Shown here: in pieces, positions 1 through 6,893 of the stretch
Position numbering within the stretch: position 1 is the stretch's first letter
Layout of the letters: every line of letters begins with the position of its first letter
Source: Nocardioidaceae bacterium
Lineage (GTDB): Bacteria; Actinomycetota; Actinomycetes; Propionibacteriales; Nocardioidaceae
NCBI GenBank assembly: GCA_013696015.1
Contig: JACCZI010000057.1
Coordinates: 1 to 12,257, forward strand
Direction: 5' to 3'
DNA: 12,257 bases
The notes under the pieces: model-generated
Database searches by the model: none
Told to the model about the DNA's origin: nothing
Seen by the model: only the letters and a program-made list of their open reading frames with translations
Translations under genes and position numbers: made by a program

Positions 1-1421
1 CGATCATCTCGCTGTTCATCCTGATCATCGGCTTCTGCATGTCCGAGCTCGTCTCGGCCTATCCCACATCGGGGGGCATCTACTGGTGGGCCAGCAAGCT
101 CGGTGGCCCCAAGGCGGGTTACTACACCGGCTGGCTCAACCTCATCGGCCTCCTCGCCATCGTGGCGTCCGTCTCCTACGGCTGTGCCTACTTCTTCGAC
201 CTCGCCTTCTCGTTCTTCAGCGAGGACTGGGCGGCGGGCTACTCCTTGCAGCGCGTCTTCATCGAGTTCCTGGTCGTCCTGGTGCTGATCTCGACCCTCA
301 ACATCTTCAGCAGCCACCTCCTGGCGGTCATCAACAACATCTCGGTGTGGTGGCACGTCGCCGGCGCGGTGGCTGTGGTCCTGATCCTGATCATCGTTCC
401 GGACAACCACCAGAGCATGTCGTTCGTGTTCACCGAACGCATCAACAACACCGGCGGTCTGTTCGGCGGCGACAACACCGGGTTCGGGTTCTGGTTCTAC
501 GTCATCCCGCTCGGCTTCCTGCTGACGCAGTACACGATCACCGGGTACGACGCCTCGGCGCACCTGTCGGAAGAGACGCACGGCGCCGCAGACAGTGCGG
601 CAAAGGGCATCTGGCGGTCCATCTTCTACTCGGCCATCGGTGGCTGGATACTCCTGCTTGCCTTCCTCTTCGCAGTGCAGGACGCCGATGGCGTCTCCGC
701 TGGCGGCGGAGCCGTCTCGGTCATCTTCGACCAGGCACTCGGCTCCAACTGGGGCGGTCTGGTCCTGCTCATCGCAGCCAGCGGCCAGTTCTACTGCTCC
801 ACCGCGTGCCTGACCTCGACGACGCGCATGCTCTTCGCGTTCAGCCGTGACGGCGCCGTGCCTGGCGCTGGTTACTGGTCCAAGCTGAACTCGAACCGGG
901 TGCCCGTCTACGCCGTGATCATCGCGGCAGTGGTCGCGGCCCTTCTGACCCTGCCGGCACTGATCGAGATCAACATCCGCACCGCGAAAGAACCGATCAT
1001 CGTCAACTACGCCTTCGCCGCTGTGGTCTCGATCGGTGTCATCGGCCTCTACCTGGCGTTCTTGATACCGATCTGGCTTCGGTGGCGGGCGGGGACGTCG
1101 TTCCAGCAAGGGTCCTGGAACCTCGGCACCAAGTGGCGGTGGATGGCGCCGATCGCGGTAGCGGAGATCGCCATCACGTCGGTCTACTTCATCCTGCCGT
1201 TCACTCCCGCCGGGGCACCCGGCTTCCTGCGTGACCTGTTCGGCGCCCCCGGGACCGACGAGGTTCCGTTCTCGTGGAAGTTCGTCAACTACACCCCGAT
1301 CGTCACGGGGAGCGCGCTGCTCCTGCTGTGGCTGGGCTGGCACCTGTCGGCGAAGAAGTGGTTCACCGGCCCGAAGAGCAACATCGACCCGGAAGTCGTG
1401 AAGGCCTTCGACGAGCGTTGA
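1..1421 (+). CDS. APC-superfamily amino acid/amine permease, 5' end outside window
   Basis: This is the C-terminal bulk of an integral-membrane permease. The frame is already open at base 3, upstream of the first ATG at 39, so the start and first helix or helices are missing and about 472 residues are visible. Seen directly: many 18-22 residue hydrophobic segments separated by short polar loops, the motif AYPTSGGIYWWASKLGGPK near the visible N-terminus, and GYDASAHLSEET before a membrane segment. Both motifs are typical of the amino acid/choline transporter branch of the APC superfamily (GABA- and choline-permease-like proteins), which import amino acids or amines by proton symport. The substrate cannot be read from the sequence. 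The gene ends with TGA 15 bp from the 3' end of a convergent FAD-dependent demethylating-type oxidoreductase, so an N-methylated amine or amino acid is an attractive but unproven substrate. Family is fairly certain; substrate is not. Confidence 0.9.
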   Translation, partial: IISLFILIIGFCMSELVSAYPTSGGIYWWASKLGGPKAGYYTGWLNLIGLLAIVASVSYGCAYFFDLAFSFFSEDWAAGYSLQRVFIEFLVVLVLISTLNIFSSHLLAVINNISVWWHVAGAVAVVLILIIVPDNHQSMSFVFTERINNTGGLFGGDNTGFGFWFYVIPLGFLLTQYTITGYDASAHLSEETHGAADSAAKGIWRSIFYSAIGGWILLLAFLFAVQDADGVSAGGGAVSVIFDQALGSNWGGLVLLIAASGQFYCSTACLTSTTRMLFAFSRDGAVPGAGYWSKLNSNRVPVYAVIIAAVVAALLTLPALIEINIRTAKEPIIVNYAFAAVVSIGVIGLYLAFLIPIWLRWRAGTSFQQGSWNLGTKWRWMAPIAVAEIAITSVYFILPFTPAGAPGFLRDLFGAPGTDEVPFSWKFVNYTPIVTGSALLLLWLGWHLSAKKWFTGPKSNIDPEVVKAFDER

Positions 1422-1436
1422 TCCTGGCCGCGGTGA

Positions 1437-3929
1437 CTACGACGACAGATCCCTCCCCCTGAGCCGCTCACCTGCGGGATCCAGCATCGGAGCCGTGACG
1501 ACGGTTGCCCCGACCCAGGTGCCGAAGAGGTCGATCTCGACCCGGTTGCCGGCCTCGCCGGTGCCCCTCGGCAGGTACGCGTACGCCAACGACTTCTCGA
1601 CCGTGTAGCCATACCCGCCGGAGGTGACACGCCCGACGATCCGCCCACCGGCGCGTACCGGTTCCGAGCCGAGGACGACCTGGCGCGAGTCGTCCAGCAC
1701 GAGGCAGCACAGCGAGCGCGCCACCCCGTCGCTGCGCAGTGCGCGCAAGGCGTCGGCGCCGAGGAAGCCCCCTGGCTTGTCGAGCTTGACGCAGAAACCC
1801 AGGCCCGCTTCGTACGGCGTCGTCTCCGAGGTGATGTCGCTGCCCCACACCCGGTAGGCCTTCTCCAACCGCAGGCTGTCGATCGCGCGATAGCCGCACG
1901 GGGTCAGCCCCTCGTCGGCCCCGGTCGAGATGAGGCTGGTCCAGAGGGTGAGCCCGTACTCGCTGGAGGCGTACAGCTCCCAGCCGAGCTCGCCGACGAA
2001 CGTCACGCGCTGCGCTCGCGCCGGGACCGCGCCGATCGTCGTCTCCTGCGACGTCATGAACGGGAAGCCCGCGTCGGACAGGTCCGCGGTCGTGAGGCGA
2101 CCCAGGACGGCCCCTGCCCGCGGTCCCCACAGCGAGAAGCAGACGAGCCCGCCGGTGATGTCGGTGATCTCCACCTCCGCAGCTCGCTCGCGGGCTCGAG
2201 AGCGCAGCCAGACCAGCTCGTGCGTGCCGAACGCGGTGCCGGTGATCATGAGGAACTCCGAGTCGGCCAGCCGGGTGACGGTGACGTCGGCCTCGATCCC
2301 GCCACGTCGGTTGAGCATCTGGGTGTACGTCACCGCACCGATCCGACGCGCGACCCGGTTGTCACATACCCACTCCAGCAACGAAGCGGCACCCGGCCCG
2401 CTGACGCGGATCTTGGCGAACGATGTCTGGTCGAACAGCCCGGCTCTGGTGCGGGTCGCCTGGTGTTCGGCGCCGATCGCCGGTGACCAATGGCGGCCGG
2501 CCCAGCCGTCGGGACGCAGCGACTCGTCGCCCGCCGCAGCATTGCCGTCGTAGTAGTTGACGCGTTCCCAGCCCGCCTTCTCGCCGAAGGATGCGCCGTG
2601 CTCCTGGTGCCACCCGTACACCGGCGACATCCGCAACGGGCGTCCGGCTGTCCGTTCCTGATGCGGGTACCGGATGTCGTAGTAGGTCTGGTACATCTCC
2701 AGCGTCCGAGCCAGCGTGTACGCCGGCGACCGGTAGGCGTCGCCGAACCGGCGGATGTCCATGTGCCACAGGTCCCTGCTGGGGGCGCCGGAGACCACCC
2801 ACTCCGCGATCACCTGGCCGATTCCGCCGGCGCCGGCGATGCCATGGGCGCAGAAGCCGGCCGCGACGAAAAGTCCGGCGACCTCGGTCTCACCGAGGCA
2901 GAACTCGTTGTCGGGTGTGAACCCCTCGGGGCCGTTGATGAGGCGTCGCAGCCCGACCCGCTCCATCGCCGGCACCCGGCGGGCGGCGTTTCCGGCGATC
3001 TGCTCGAACCGGTCCCAGTCCGGCGGCAGCAGCCGGCCGTTGAAGTCCTCGGGGATGTCGTCGTAGCCGTCACCATCCGTGCTGAACGGAGCGGCGTCGC
3101 GCTCGTAGCCGCCCATCACGAGACCCCGGACCTCCTGGCGCCAGTACACGAGGTGGTCGGGGTCGCGCAGCGTGGGCAGCGATGCGCCCTCGTCCAAGAG
3201 CGGTTCGGTCACGACGTACTGGTGACTCATCGGCACGACGGGGATGCGGACGCCGGCCAGGCGACCGAGCTCGGCGGCGAACATGCCGCCGCAGTTGACG
3301 ACCACCTCACACTCGATGTCGCCGCGGTCGGTCCGGACGCCGGTGACTCGCCCCGCGGTGACGCCGACCCCCAGCACCCGGGTCCTGGTGTGGACGGCGA
3401 TGCCGGCGGTGCGGGCGCCGTGGGCCAGCGACTGGCACAGCTGCGCCGGGTCGACGTACCCGTCCGACTCCAGGTACGCAGCGCCGAGGACGCCGGCAGT
3501 GTCGATCAGCGGGAAGAGACGCTGCGCCTGGTCGACCGAGACCTCGTACAGCGGCAGGTCGAAGGTGCGGGCCCAGCTCACCTGGCGGTGGATCTCAGCC
3601 ATGCGCGCGGGGGACGACGCCAGCTTCAGGCCGCCGCACTCCACCCACCCCGGTGGGTGGTCGGTGTCCTGCAGCCGGCGGTACAGCGCCACCGAGTGCA
3701 TGTTCATCCGGGTCAGCGTCGGGTCGGCCCGCAGCTGTCCGACGAGACCGGCGGAGTGGAAGGTGGACCCGCTGGTCAGCTCGTCGCGCTCGAGCAGCAC
3801 GACGTCGGTCTCACCGAGGTCGGCAAGATGGAACGCCACACTGGCGCCGCCCACACCGCCGCCGACCACCACGACCCGCACTCGTCTCGGCAGCGACGTC
3901 GCGCGAGAACCGCCACCGGCTGCCGACAC
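1437..3929 (-). CDS. FAD-dependent oxidoreductase fused to GcvT-like folate domain (dimethylglycine/sarcosine dehydrogenase type)
   Basis: An 830-residue two-part enzyme. Residues about 17-390 form a DAO-type FAD domain. It has the dinucleotide motif VVVVGGGVGGASVAFHLADLG, E48 ending the second strand, and TSGSTFHSAG at 52-61, whose His58 matches the position that binds FAD covalently in dimethylglycine/sarcosine dehydrogenases. GFCAHGIAGAGGIG lies at 359-370. The linker with PLRMSPVYGWHQEHGASFGE (431-450) is typical of this family. Residues about 485-815 are an aminomethyltransferase (GcvT) domain, with GGIEAD at 543-548 (Asp548 at the folate-contacting position) and GELGWELY at 646-653. Known family chemistry is oxidative N-demethylation, with the methyl group captured on tetrahydrofolate as 5,10-methylene-THF. 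Whether the substrate is dimethylglycine, sarcosine or something else is open. The start is GTG at 3929: it lies just before the FAD motif, no ATG is near, and a -10-like box ends 6 nt upstream. Full length and intact. Confidence 0.9.
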   Translation of the reverse strand: MSAAGGGSRATSLPRRVRVVVVGGGVGGASVAFHLADLGETDVVLLERDELTSGSTFHSAGLVGQLRADPTLTRMNMHSVALYRRLQDTDHPPGWVECGGLKLASSPARMAEIHRQVSWARTFDLPLYEVSVDQAQRLFPLIDTAGVLGAAYLESDGYVDPAQLCQSLAHGARTAGIAVHTRTRVLGVGVTAGRVTGVRTDRGDIECEVVVNCGGMFAAELGRLAGVRIPVVPMSHQYVVTEPLLDEGASLPTLRDPDHLVYWRQEVRGLVMGGYERDAAPFSTDGDGYDDIPEDFNGRLLPPDWDRFEQIAGNAARRVPAMERVGLRRLINGPEGFTPDNEFCLGETEVAGLFVAAGFCAHGIAGAGGIGQVIAEWVVSGAPSRDLWHMDIRRFGDAYRSPAYTLARTLEMYQTYYDIRYPHQERTAGRPLRMSPVYGWHQEHGASFGEKAGWERVNYYDGNAAAGDESLRPDGWAGRHWSPAIGAEHQATRTRAGLFDQTSFAKIRVSGPGAASLLEWVCDNRVARRIGAVTYTQMLNRRGGIEADVTVTRLADSEFLMITGTAFGTHELVWLRSRARERAAEVEITDITGGLVCFSLWGPRAGAVLGRLTTADLSDAGFPFMTSQETTIGAVPARAQRVTFVGELGWELYASSEYGLTLWTSLISTGADEGLTPCGYRAIDSLRLEKAYRVWGSDITSETTPYEAGLGFCVKLDKPGGFLGADALRALRSDGVARSLCCLVLDDSRQVVLGSEPVRAGGRIVGRVTSGGYGYTVEKSLAYAYLPRGTGEAGNRVEIDLFGTWVGATVVTAPMLDPAGERLRGRDLSS

Positions 3930-3935
3930 TAGACC

Positions 3936-3941
3936 AGCCTA
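3936..3941 (-). promoter_or_regulatory. candidate -10 element (TAGGCT) for the oxidoreductase, leaderless type
   Basis: On the minus strand TAGGCT is followed by exactly 6 nt (GGTCTA) and then the GTG start at 3929. Transcription from this box would begin at or very near the start codon, giving a leaderless mRNA. There is no Shine-Dalgarno sequence. I see no convincing -35 box at 17-18 nt spacing, so the call rests on the TANNNT pattern and the spacing alone. Confidence 0.45.
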
Positions 3942-3986
3942 GGGGCCGTGTCTGATGGGGTGGGGCCAGGTGGCGAGGCCGGCAGT

Positions 3987-4009
3987 TTCTGGCCGTCACG
4001 CCGTCAGAA
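3987..4009. terminator. imperfect hairpin between two minus-strand genes, weak terminator candidate
   Basis: TTCTGGC (3987-3993) can pair with GTCAGAA (4003-4009) as a 7-bp stem with one G-U pair around a 9-nt loop. It lies 26 bp past the minus-strand stop of the small membrane gene and before the oxidoreductase start. No T-run follows on either strand, so a Rho-independent terminator is not well supported. The rest of this 106-bp gap (3930-4035) holds only the oxidoreductase -10 candidate. Confidence 0.2.
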
Positions 4010-4035
4010 CCGCGGATCGTGAGCGTGGGTTGGTG

Positions 4036-4308
4036 CTAGGGCCGGGGCCGCTGCCATTCGGTGCGCAGACCTTGCATGATCGACGCAAAGTACTCCGGGT
4101 CGTCGGTGGAGTCGCTCTCGACGCGGCAGGCGGCGACCGTGGCGACCAGCGCCGCGAGACCGCATCCCCACAAGGCGGCGAGCAGCATCGGCGATCCGCC
4201 GGGTTCGGCGCCGGTCAGGAGCAGGGCGAGCGCCGCGACCCACACCCCGGCGCAGCATGATGCCAGTACCACAAGGGTTGTACGCCGAAGGCGTTGTCGC
4301 CTGCTCAC
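4036..4308 (-). CDS. small membrane protein of unknown function, two predicted transmembrane helices
   Basis: I do not recognise a family. From the GTG at 4308 the product is 90 residues. It has a basic N-terminus (SRRQRLRRTT), a first hydrophobic helix around residues 11-33, a short loop with AEPGGSP, a second hydrophobic helix around 41-63, and an acidic-to-basic soluble tail of about 27 residues. The basic start suggests both termini face the cytoplasm. Codons in the body show the strong G/C third-position bias of neighbouring genes, and four cysteines lie in or near the helices. A longer form from a TTG at 4338 (100 residues) is possible. I prefer the GTG because it directly precedes the basic flank, and a CATCCT box sits 7 nt upstream. 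It lies 81 bp downstream of metF on the same strand and could be co-transcribed with it. It might instead be non-coding. Confidence 0.55.
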   Translation of the reverse strand: MSRRQRLRRTTLVVLASCCAGVWVAALALLLTGAEPGGSPMLLAALWGCGLAALVATVAACRVESDSTDDPEYFASIMQGLRTEWQRPRP

Positions 4309-4358
4309 AAATGTCAGGATGACAGCGGAGGAGCGCAAAGGCGATGGGTACTGCTTCG

Positions 4359-4378
4359 TGTCGCCCTTCTGTCGCCCT
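4359..4378. repeat. pair of 9-bp direct repeats, 11-bp period
   Basis: TGTCGCCCT occurs at 4359-4367 and again at 4370-4378, one helical turn apart. The pair sits in the 81-bp gap between the metF 3' end and the small membrane gene, about 50 bp upstream of the latter's GTG on the minus strand. Two same-face copies upstream of a gene could be an operator or activator site, but two short copies may also be chance. The rest of 4309-4389 shows no clear terminator. Confidence 0.35.
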
Positions 4379-4389
4379 AAACCAACCGT

Positions 4390-5304
4390 TCAGGTGACGC
4401 CGACCGCCAGGTTGGCGTAGATCTCACGAGTCGCCTTCGAACGGTTCAGCGTGTAGAAGTGCAACCCCGGCGCCCCACCGGCGAGCAGCCGGTCGCAGAG
4501 CTCGGTAGCGATCTCGACTCCGACGGCACGGACCGCTGCCGGGTCGTCCTGCACCGGCTCGAGCCGGGCCACCACCGTGGCCGGTACCACCGAGCCCGAC
4601 AGCGCAGCGAAGCGCGCGACCTGACTCAGGTTCGTGATGGGCATGATCCCCGGGATCACCGGGATGTCGCAGCCGAAGCGTGCCGCCCGGTCGACCAGCT
4701 CGAAGTAGTCGTCGGCGTGGAAGAACAGCTGGGTGACAGCAAACCGTGCACCGGCACGAGCCTTGGCGGCGAGGACGCGGGCGTCGGCGTCCCTGTCGAC
4801 CGCCTCCGGGTGCTTGTCGGGGAAGGCCGCGACCCCGACACAGAAGTCGCCCAGCGAACACGTCATCTCAACCAGCTCGACCGCGTGGTCCAGCCCCTGC
4901 GGGTGACGGCTCCATGGGGCGCCCGGACCCCCAGGAGGGTCTCCGCGCAACGCCAGCACATTGGCGACGCCGGCATCGGCGTACTGCCCGATGATCGAGC
5001 GCAGCTCGGTTCGGCTGTGGCCGATGCAGGTGAGGTGTCCCACCGGGCGCAGCGTGGTGTGGGCCGCGATGCCCTCGGTGACCCGGACGGTGCGCGCGCG
5101 GGTCGAGCCGCCCGCGCCGTAGGTCACCGACACGAACGTCGGCTGAAGCGGTTCGAGCTCGCGGATCGCAGCCCAGAGCGCCCGTTCTCCGGCATCGTCC
5201 TTCGGCGGGAAGAACTCGAAAGAGTACGAGGGGTCGCCCGATGACAGCACCTGCGACAACGGAGGCTCGCGGCGCGGCAACAACGACTGCAGTCCTCGTG
5301 CCAT
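4390..5304 (-). CDS. metF: methylenetetrahydrofolate reductase (MTHFR)
   Basis: A 304-residue cytosolic flavoenzyme that reduces 5,10-methylene-THF to 5-methyl-THF for methionine synthesis. Motifs in order: SFEFFPPK at 28-35 with the catalytic Glu30, TYGAGGSTR at 61-69, LRGDPP at 119-124 carrying the FAD-contacting Asp, the folate/FAD-site Gln in TQLFF at 191-195, and HFYTLN at 282-287. The length matches bacterial MetF, with no regulatory C-terminal extension. The ATG at 5304 was chosen because the family motif begins at residue 28, no start lies closer to it, and a longer upstream reading would run antisense through the prenyl synthase. The gene diverges from the prenyl synthase across 24 bp, and a -10-like TACGCT ends 6 nt before the ATG with no Shine-Dalgarno, suggesting a leaderless mRNA. 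Rv2172c, a related MTHFR-family gene, holds this position at the M. tuberculosis locus. Confidence 0.95.
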   Translation of the reverse strand: MARGLQSLLPRREPPLSQVLSSGDPSYSFEFFPPKDDAGERALWAAIRELEPLQPTFVSVTYGAGGSTRARTVRVTEGIAAHTTLRPVGHLTCIGHSRTELRSIIGQYADAGVANVLALRGDPPGGPGAPWSRHPQGLDHAVELVEMTCSLGDFCVGVAAFPDKHPEAVDRDADARVLAAKARAGARFAVTQLFFHADDYFELVDRAARFGCDIPVIPGIMPITNLSQVARFAALSGSVVPATVVARLEPVQDDPAAVRAVGVEIATELCDRLLAGGAPGLHFYTLNRSKATREIYANLAVGVT

Positions 5305-5310
5305 GCTGCC

Positions 5311-5316
5311 AGCGTA
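5311..5316 (-). promoter_or_regulatory. candidate -10 element (TACGCT) for metF
   Basis: Minus-strand TACGCT is followed by 6 nt (GGCAGC) and the metF ATG. It shares the dinucleotide TA at 5315-5316 with the plus-strand -10 candidate of the prenyl synthase. No good -35 box is visible; it would lie inside the neighbour's coding sequence. Confidence 0.45.
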
Positions 5317-5320
5317 GGGT
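5315..5320 (+). promoter_or_regulatory. candidate -10 element (TAGGGT) for the prenyl synthase
   Basis: TAGGGT is followed by 8 nt and then the GTG start at 5329, so the 5' leader would be absent or 1-2 nt. The box overlaps the oppositely oriented metF -10 candidate by two bases. No Shine-Dalgarno precedes the GTG, and no clear -35 box is seen. Confidence 0.45.
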
Positions 5321-5328
5321 CGGATGCT

Positions 5329-6396
5329 GTGTCCGACGCGTCTCCCCTCGCCGTGCGTGGCGCGATTCAGGATGCGCTCGACAGCTTCGTCACCGACCAA
5401 CGAACCCGGTTGGCCGAGCTGGGGCCCCGGGTGCTGCCCCTGCTCGCCGCCGCCGAGCAGTGCGTGGCCGACGGCAAGCGGCTGCGAGCGGGCTACTGCT
5501 ACTGGGGGTGGCGCGCCGCGGGCGGCGACCCGTCGCAGCCCGGGATCGTTCGTGCCGCCGCCGCGCTCGAGTGGCTGCAGAGCAGCGCGCTCGTCCACGA
5601 CGACATCATGGACGCCTCGGACGTACGTCGGGGTCGACGCTCGATGCACCGGGCGTTCGAGCAGCAGCACCGAGACGCCGCGTGGCGAGGCGACCCGGCG
5701 CGGTACGGGATCGGGGCCGGGATCCTGCTCGGCGACCTGTTGCTGAGCTGGTCGGAGGAGATGTTCGCGGCCTCCGGCCTGCCGCCGGACTGCCTGGCAC
5801 GGGCGGCGCCGTACCTGCATGCGTGCAAGACCGAGGTCGTCGCCGGTCAGTTCCTTGACCTGACGAGCTCGGCGGCGGGTGACGGCTCGGTGGCCGTGGC
5901 GATGCAGATCGTGCGCTACAAGGCGGCCAAGTACACCGTCGAGCGACCGTTGCACCTGGGTGCCGCGCTGGCCGGCGGCAGTCCGATGCTGCTGGAGGCC
6001 CTGAGCGGGTACGGCGTCCCCGTGGGCGAGGCGTTCCAGCTGCGCGACGACATCCTCGGCGTCTTCGGTGACGCCGCGGTCACCGGCAAGCCGGCCGGCG
6101 ACGACCTCCGCGAAGGGAAGCGCACCGTACTGCTGGCCTCCGCCTACACCAACGCAGACGCCGACCAGCGCGCCGTGCTTGACACGTACGTCGGCGACCC
6201 GCAGATCGACGCCGAGGCGGTCGCGACACTGCGCGATGTGATGGTCTGCACCGGGGCGCTGGCCGAGGTAGAGGAGCAGATCGAGAGGCTGCACGCCAGC
6301 GGGACCTCGATGCTCGACGAGGCGCCGCTCGCCGACTGCGAGGCTCGCGAGGCGCTGCGGACTCTGGCCGGCCTGTCGATCCGGCGGGAACGCTGA
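5329..6396 (+). CDS. idsA: polyprenyl diphosphate synthase (geranylgeranyl/farnesyl-type, IdsA-like)
   Basis: A 355-residue trans-isoprenyl diphosphate synthase, condensing isopentenyl diphosphate onto an allylic diphosphate for isoprenoid or lipid-carrier synthesis. Seen: GKRLRAG at 49-55, the first Asp-rich motif in HDDIMD (91-95) followed by RRGRRS, KYTVERPLHLG at 201-211, the second Asp-rich region QLRDDILGVFGD at 237-248, and TGKPAGDDLREGKRT at 252-266. The second motif reads DDILG rather than DDxxD, a form usual in actinobacterial members. Small residues (Ser86, Ala87) sit at the fourth and fifth positions before the first motif, where short-chain FPP synthases carry aromatic residues. 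This points to GGPP or longer product, as inference only. The GTG start follows a -10-like box. The stop lies 10 bp from the convergent Rv2175c-like gene. The position matches idsA2 (Rv2173). Confidence 0.93.
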   Translation: MSDASPLAVRGAIQDALDSFVTDQRTRLAELGPRVLPLLAAAEQCVADGKRLRAGYCYWGWRAAGGDPSQPGIVRAAAALEWLQSSALVHDDIMDASDVRRGRRSMHRAFEQQHRDAAWRGDPARYGIGAGILLGDLLLSWSEEMFAASGLPPDCLARAAPYLHACKTEVVAGQFLDLTSSAAGDGSVAVAMQIVRYKAAKYTVERPLHLGAALAGGSPMLLEALSGYGVPVGEAFQLRDDILGVFGDAAVTGKPAGDDLREGKRTVLLASAYTNADADQRAVLDTYVGDPQIDAEAVATLRDVMVCTGALAEVEEQIERLHASGTSMLDEAPLADCEAREALRTLAGLSIRRER

Positions 6397-6406
6397 TCGC
6401 CGGACG

Positions 6407-6778
6407 TCAGGCCAGCGCCTGGGCGCGGCGCCGTACCTCGGTGCCGCGGTTCTCGCGCAGTGCATCTACCGGCCGTCCGGGCAGCGAGTCGTCCATGCTG
6501 AACAGCCAGGCCACCGACTCCTCAGGGGTGTATCGCGCGTCGTGGAGCAGCGTCAGTGTGCCCGTGAGGCCCTTCACGAGCTGACCCTCGATGACGAAGT
6601 GCGCCGGCACCTGCGGCCCTTTGCGACCGGGCACATCGAGCGCCACAAGGTGCCGCTCCCGCACCAGACGGCGCACCTGCACGACGCTGAGGCGCAGCTG
6701 CATGGCGACTTCGTCGTAGGACAGCCAGTCTGTGACCAGCTCTGCGGCATCGGTGGCGCGACCGGCGTGAAGGCTCAC
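6407..6778 (-). CDS. Rv2175c-family winged-helix DNA-binding protein
   Basis: A 123-residue basic protein. Residues about 18-48 form a helix-turn-helix/winged-helix (WLSYDEVAMQL, then VVQVRRLVRERHLVAL), followed by IEGQLVKGLTGTLTLLHD at 63-80, WLFSMDDSL at 91-99 and RPVDALRENRGTEVRRRAQA at 102-121. The second half closely resembles the C-terminal domain of M. tuberculosis Rv2175c, a DNA-binding protein reported to be phosphorylated by PknL on Thr9. The pknL homologue here is directly divergent, matching Rv2175c-Rv2176. The start was set at the GTG 6778: it gives a length near that of Rv2175c (146 residues), and upstream sequence loses family resemblance. With this start residue 9 is a threonine (RATD), as in Rv2175c. 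CAGGCT lies 6 nt before the GTG and there is no Shine-Dalgarno. DNA targets are unknown. Confidence 0.9.
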   Translation of the reverse strand: MSLHAGRATDAAELVTDWLSYDEVAMQLRLSVVQVRRLVRERHLVALDVPGRKGPQVPAHFVIEGQLVKGLTGTLTLLHDARYTPEESVAWLFSMDDSLPGRPVDALRENRGTEVRRRAQALA

Positions 6779-6784
6779 GGGCAA

Positions 6785-6790
6785 AGCCTG
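6785..6790 (-). promoter_or_regulatory. weak -10-like box (CAGGCT) for the Rv2175c-like gene
   Basis: Minus-strand CAGGCT is followed by exactly 6 nt (TTGCCC) and the GTG start. It lacks the first T of TANNNT but keeps the A at position 2 and T at position 6. It is listed because the spacing equals that at metF and the oxidoreductase. Confidence 0.25.
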
Positions 6791-6880
6791 CCACGTCTGC
6801 TCGTCCGTCGGCTCAGCACCGGCCCGCCATGTGCTCGCGACGAGGCGGCAAGCCTGCGGACTCCTCGGCGCCCGCCGACC

Positions 6881-6886
6881 TAGACT
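6881..6886 (+). promoter_or_regulatory. candidate pknL -10 element (TAGACT)
   Basis: TAGACT lies 40 nt upstream of the pknL GTG (6927) in the 148-bp divergent gap. It predicts transcription starting near 6893-6895 and a leader of about 32 nt that contains three tandem heptamers. No good -35 match is visible at 17-19 nt spacing. Unlike the neighbouring genes, pknL would have a true 5' leader. Confidence 0.35.
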
Positions 6887-6893
6887 CGATGAT

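Noticed and set aside
1422..1436. Possible bidirectional terminator between the permease and the oxidoreductase
   Set aside because: The 15-bp gap and its flanks form no convincing stem-loop with a T-run on either strand.
2490..3932. Long plus-strand open frame (480 codons) opposite the oxidoreductase
   Set aside because: It lies fully antisense to an intact, motif-rich 830-residue enzyme, and its translation is low complexity (many A, R, G, V, H) with no domain. It is a GC-rich shadow frame.
3955..4260. Plus-strand open frame opposite the small membrane gene
   Set aside because: It has no hydrophobic or domain pattern. The minus-strand frame has the better third-position GC bias and a coherent two-helix product.
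5305..6465. Extension of metF by 387 codons upstream on the minus strand
   Set aside because: The extension runs antisense through the whole prenyl synthase, which carries all its catalytic motifs. MetF motifs begin 28 residues after the ATG at 5304, the normal place.
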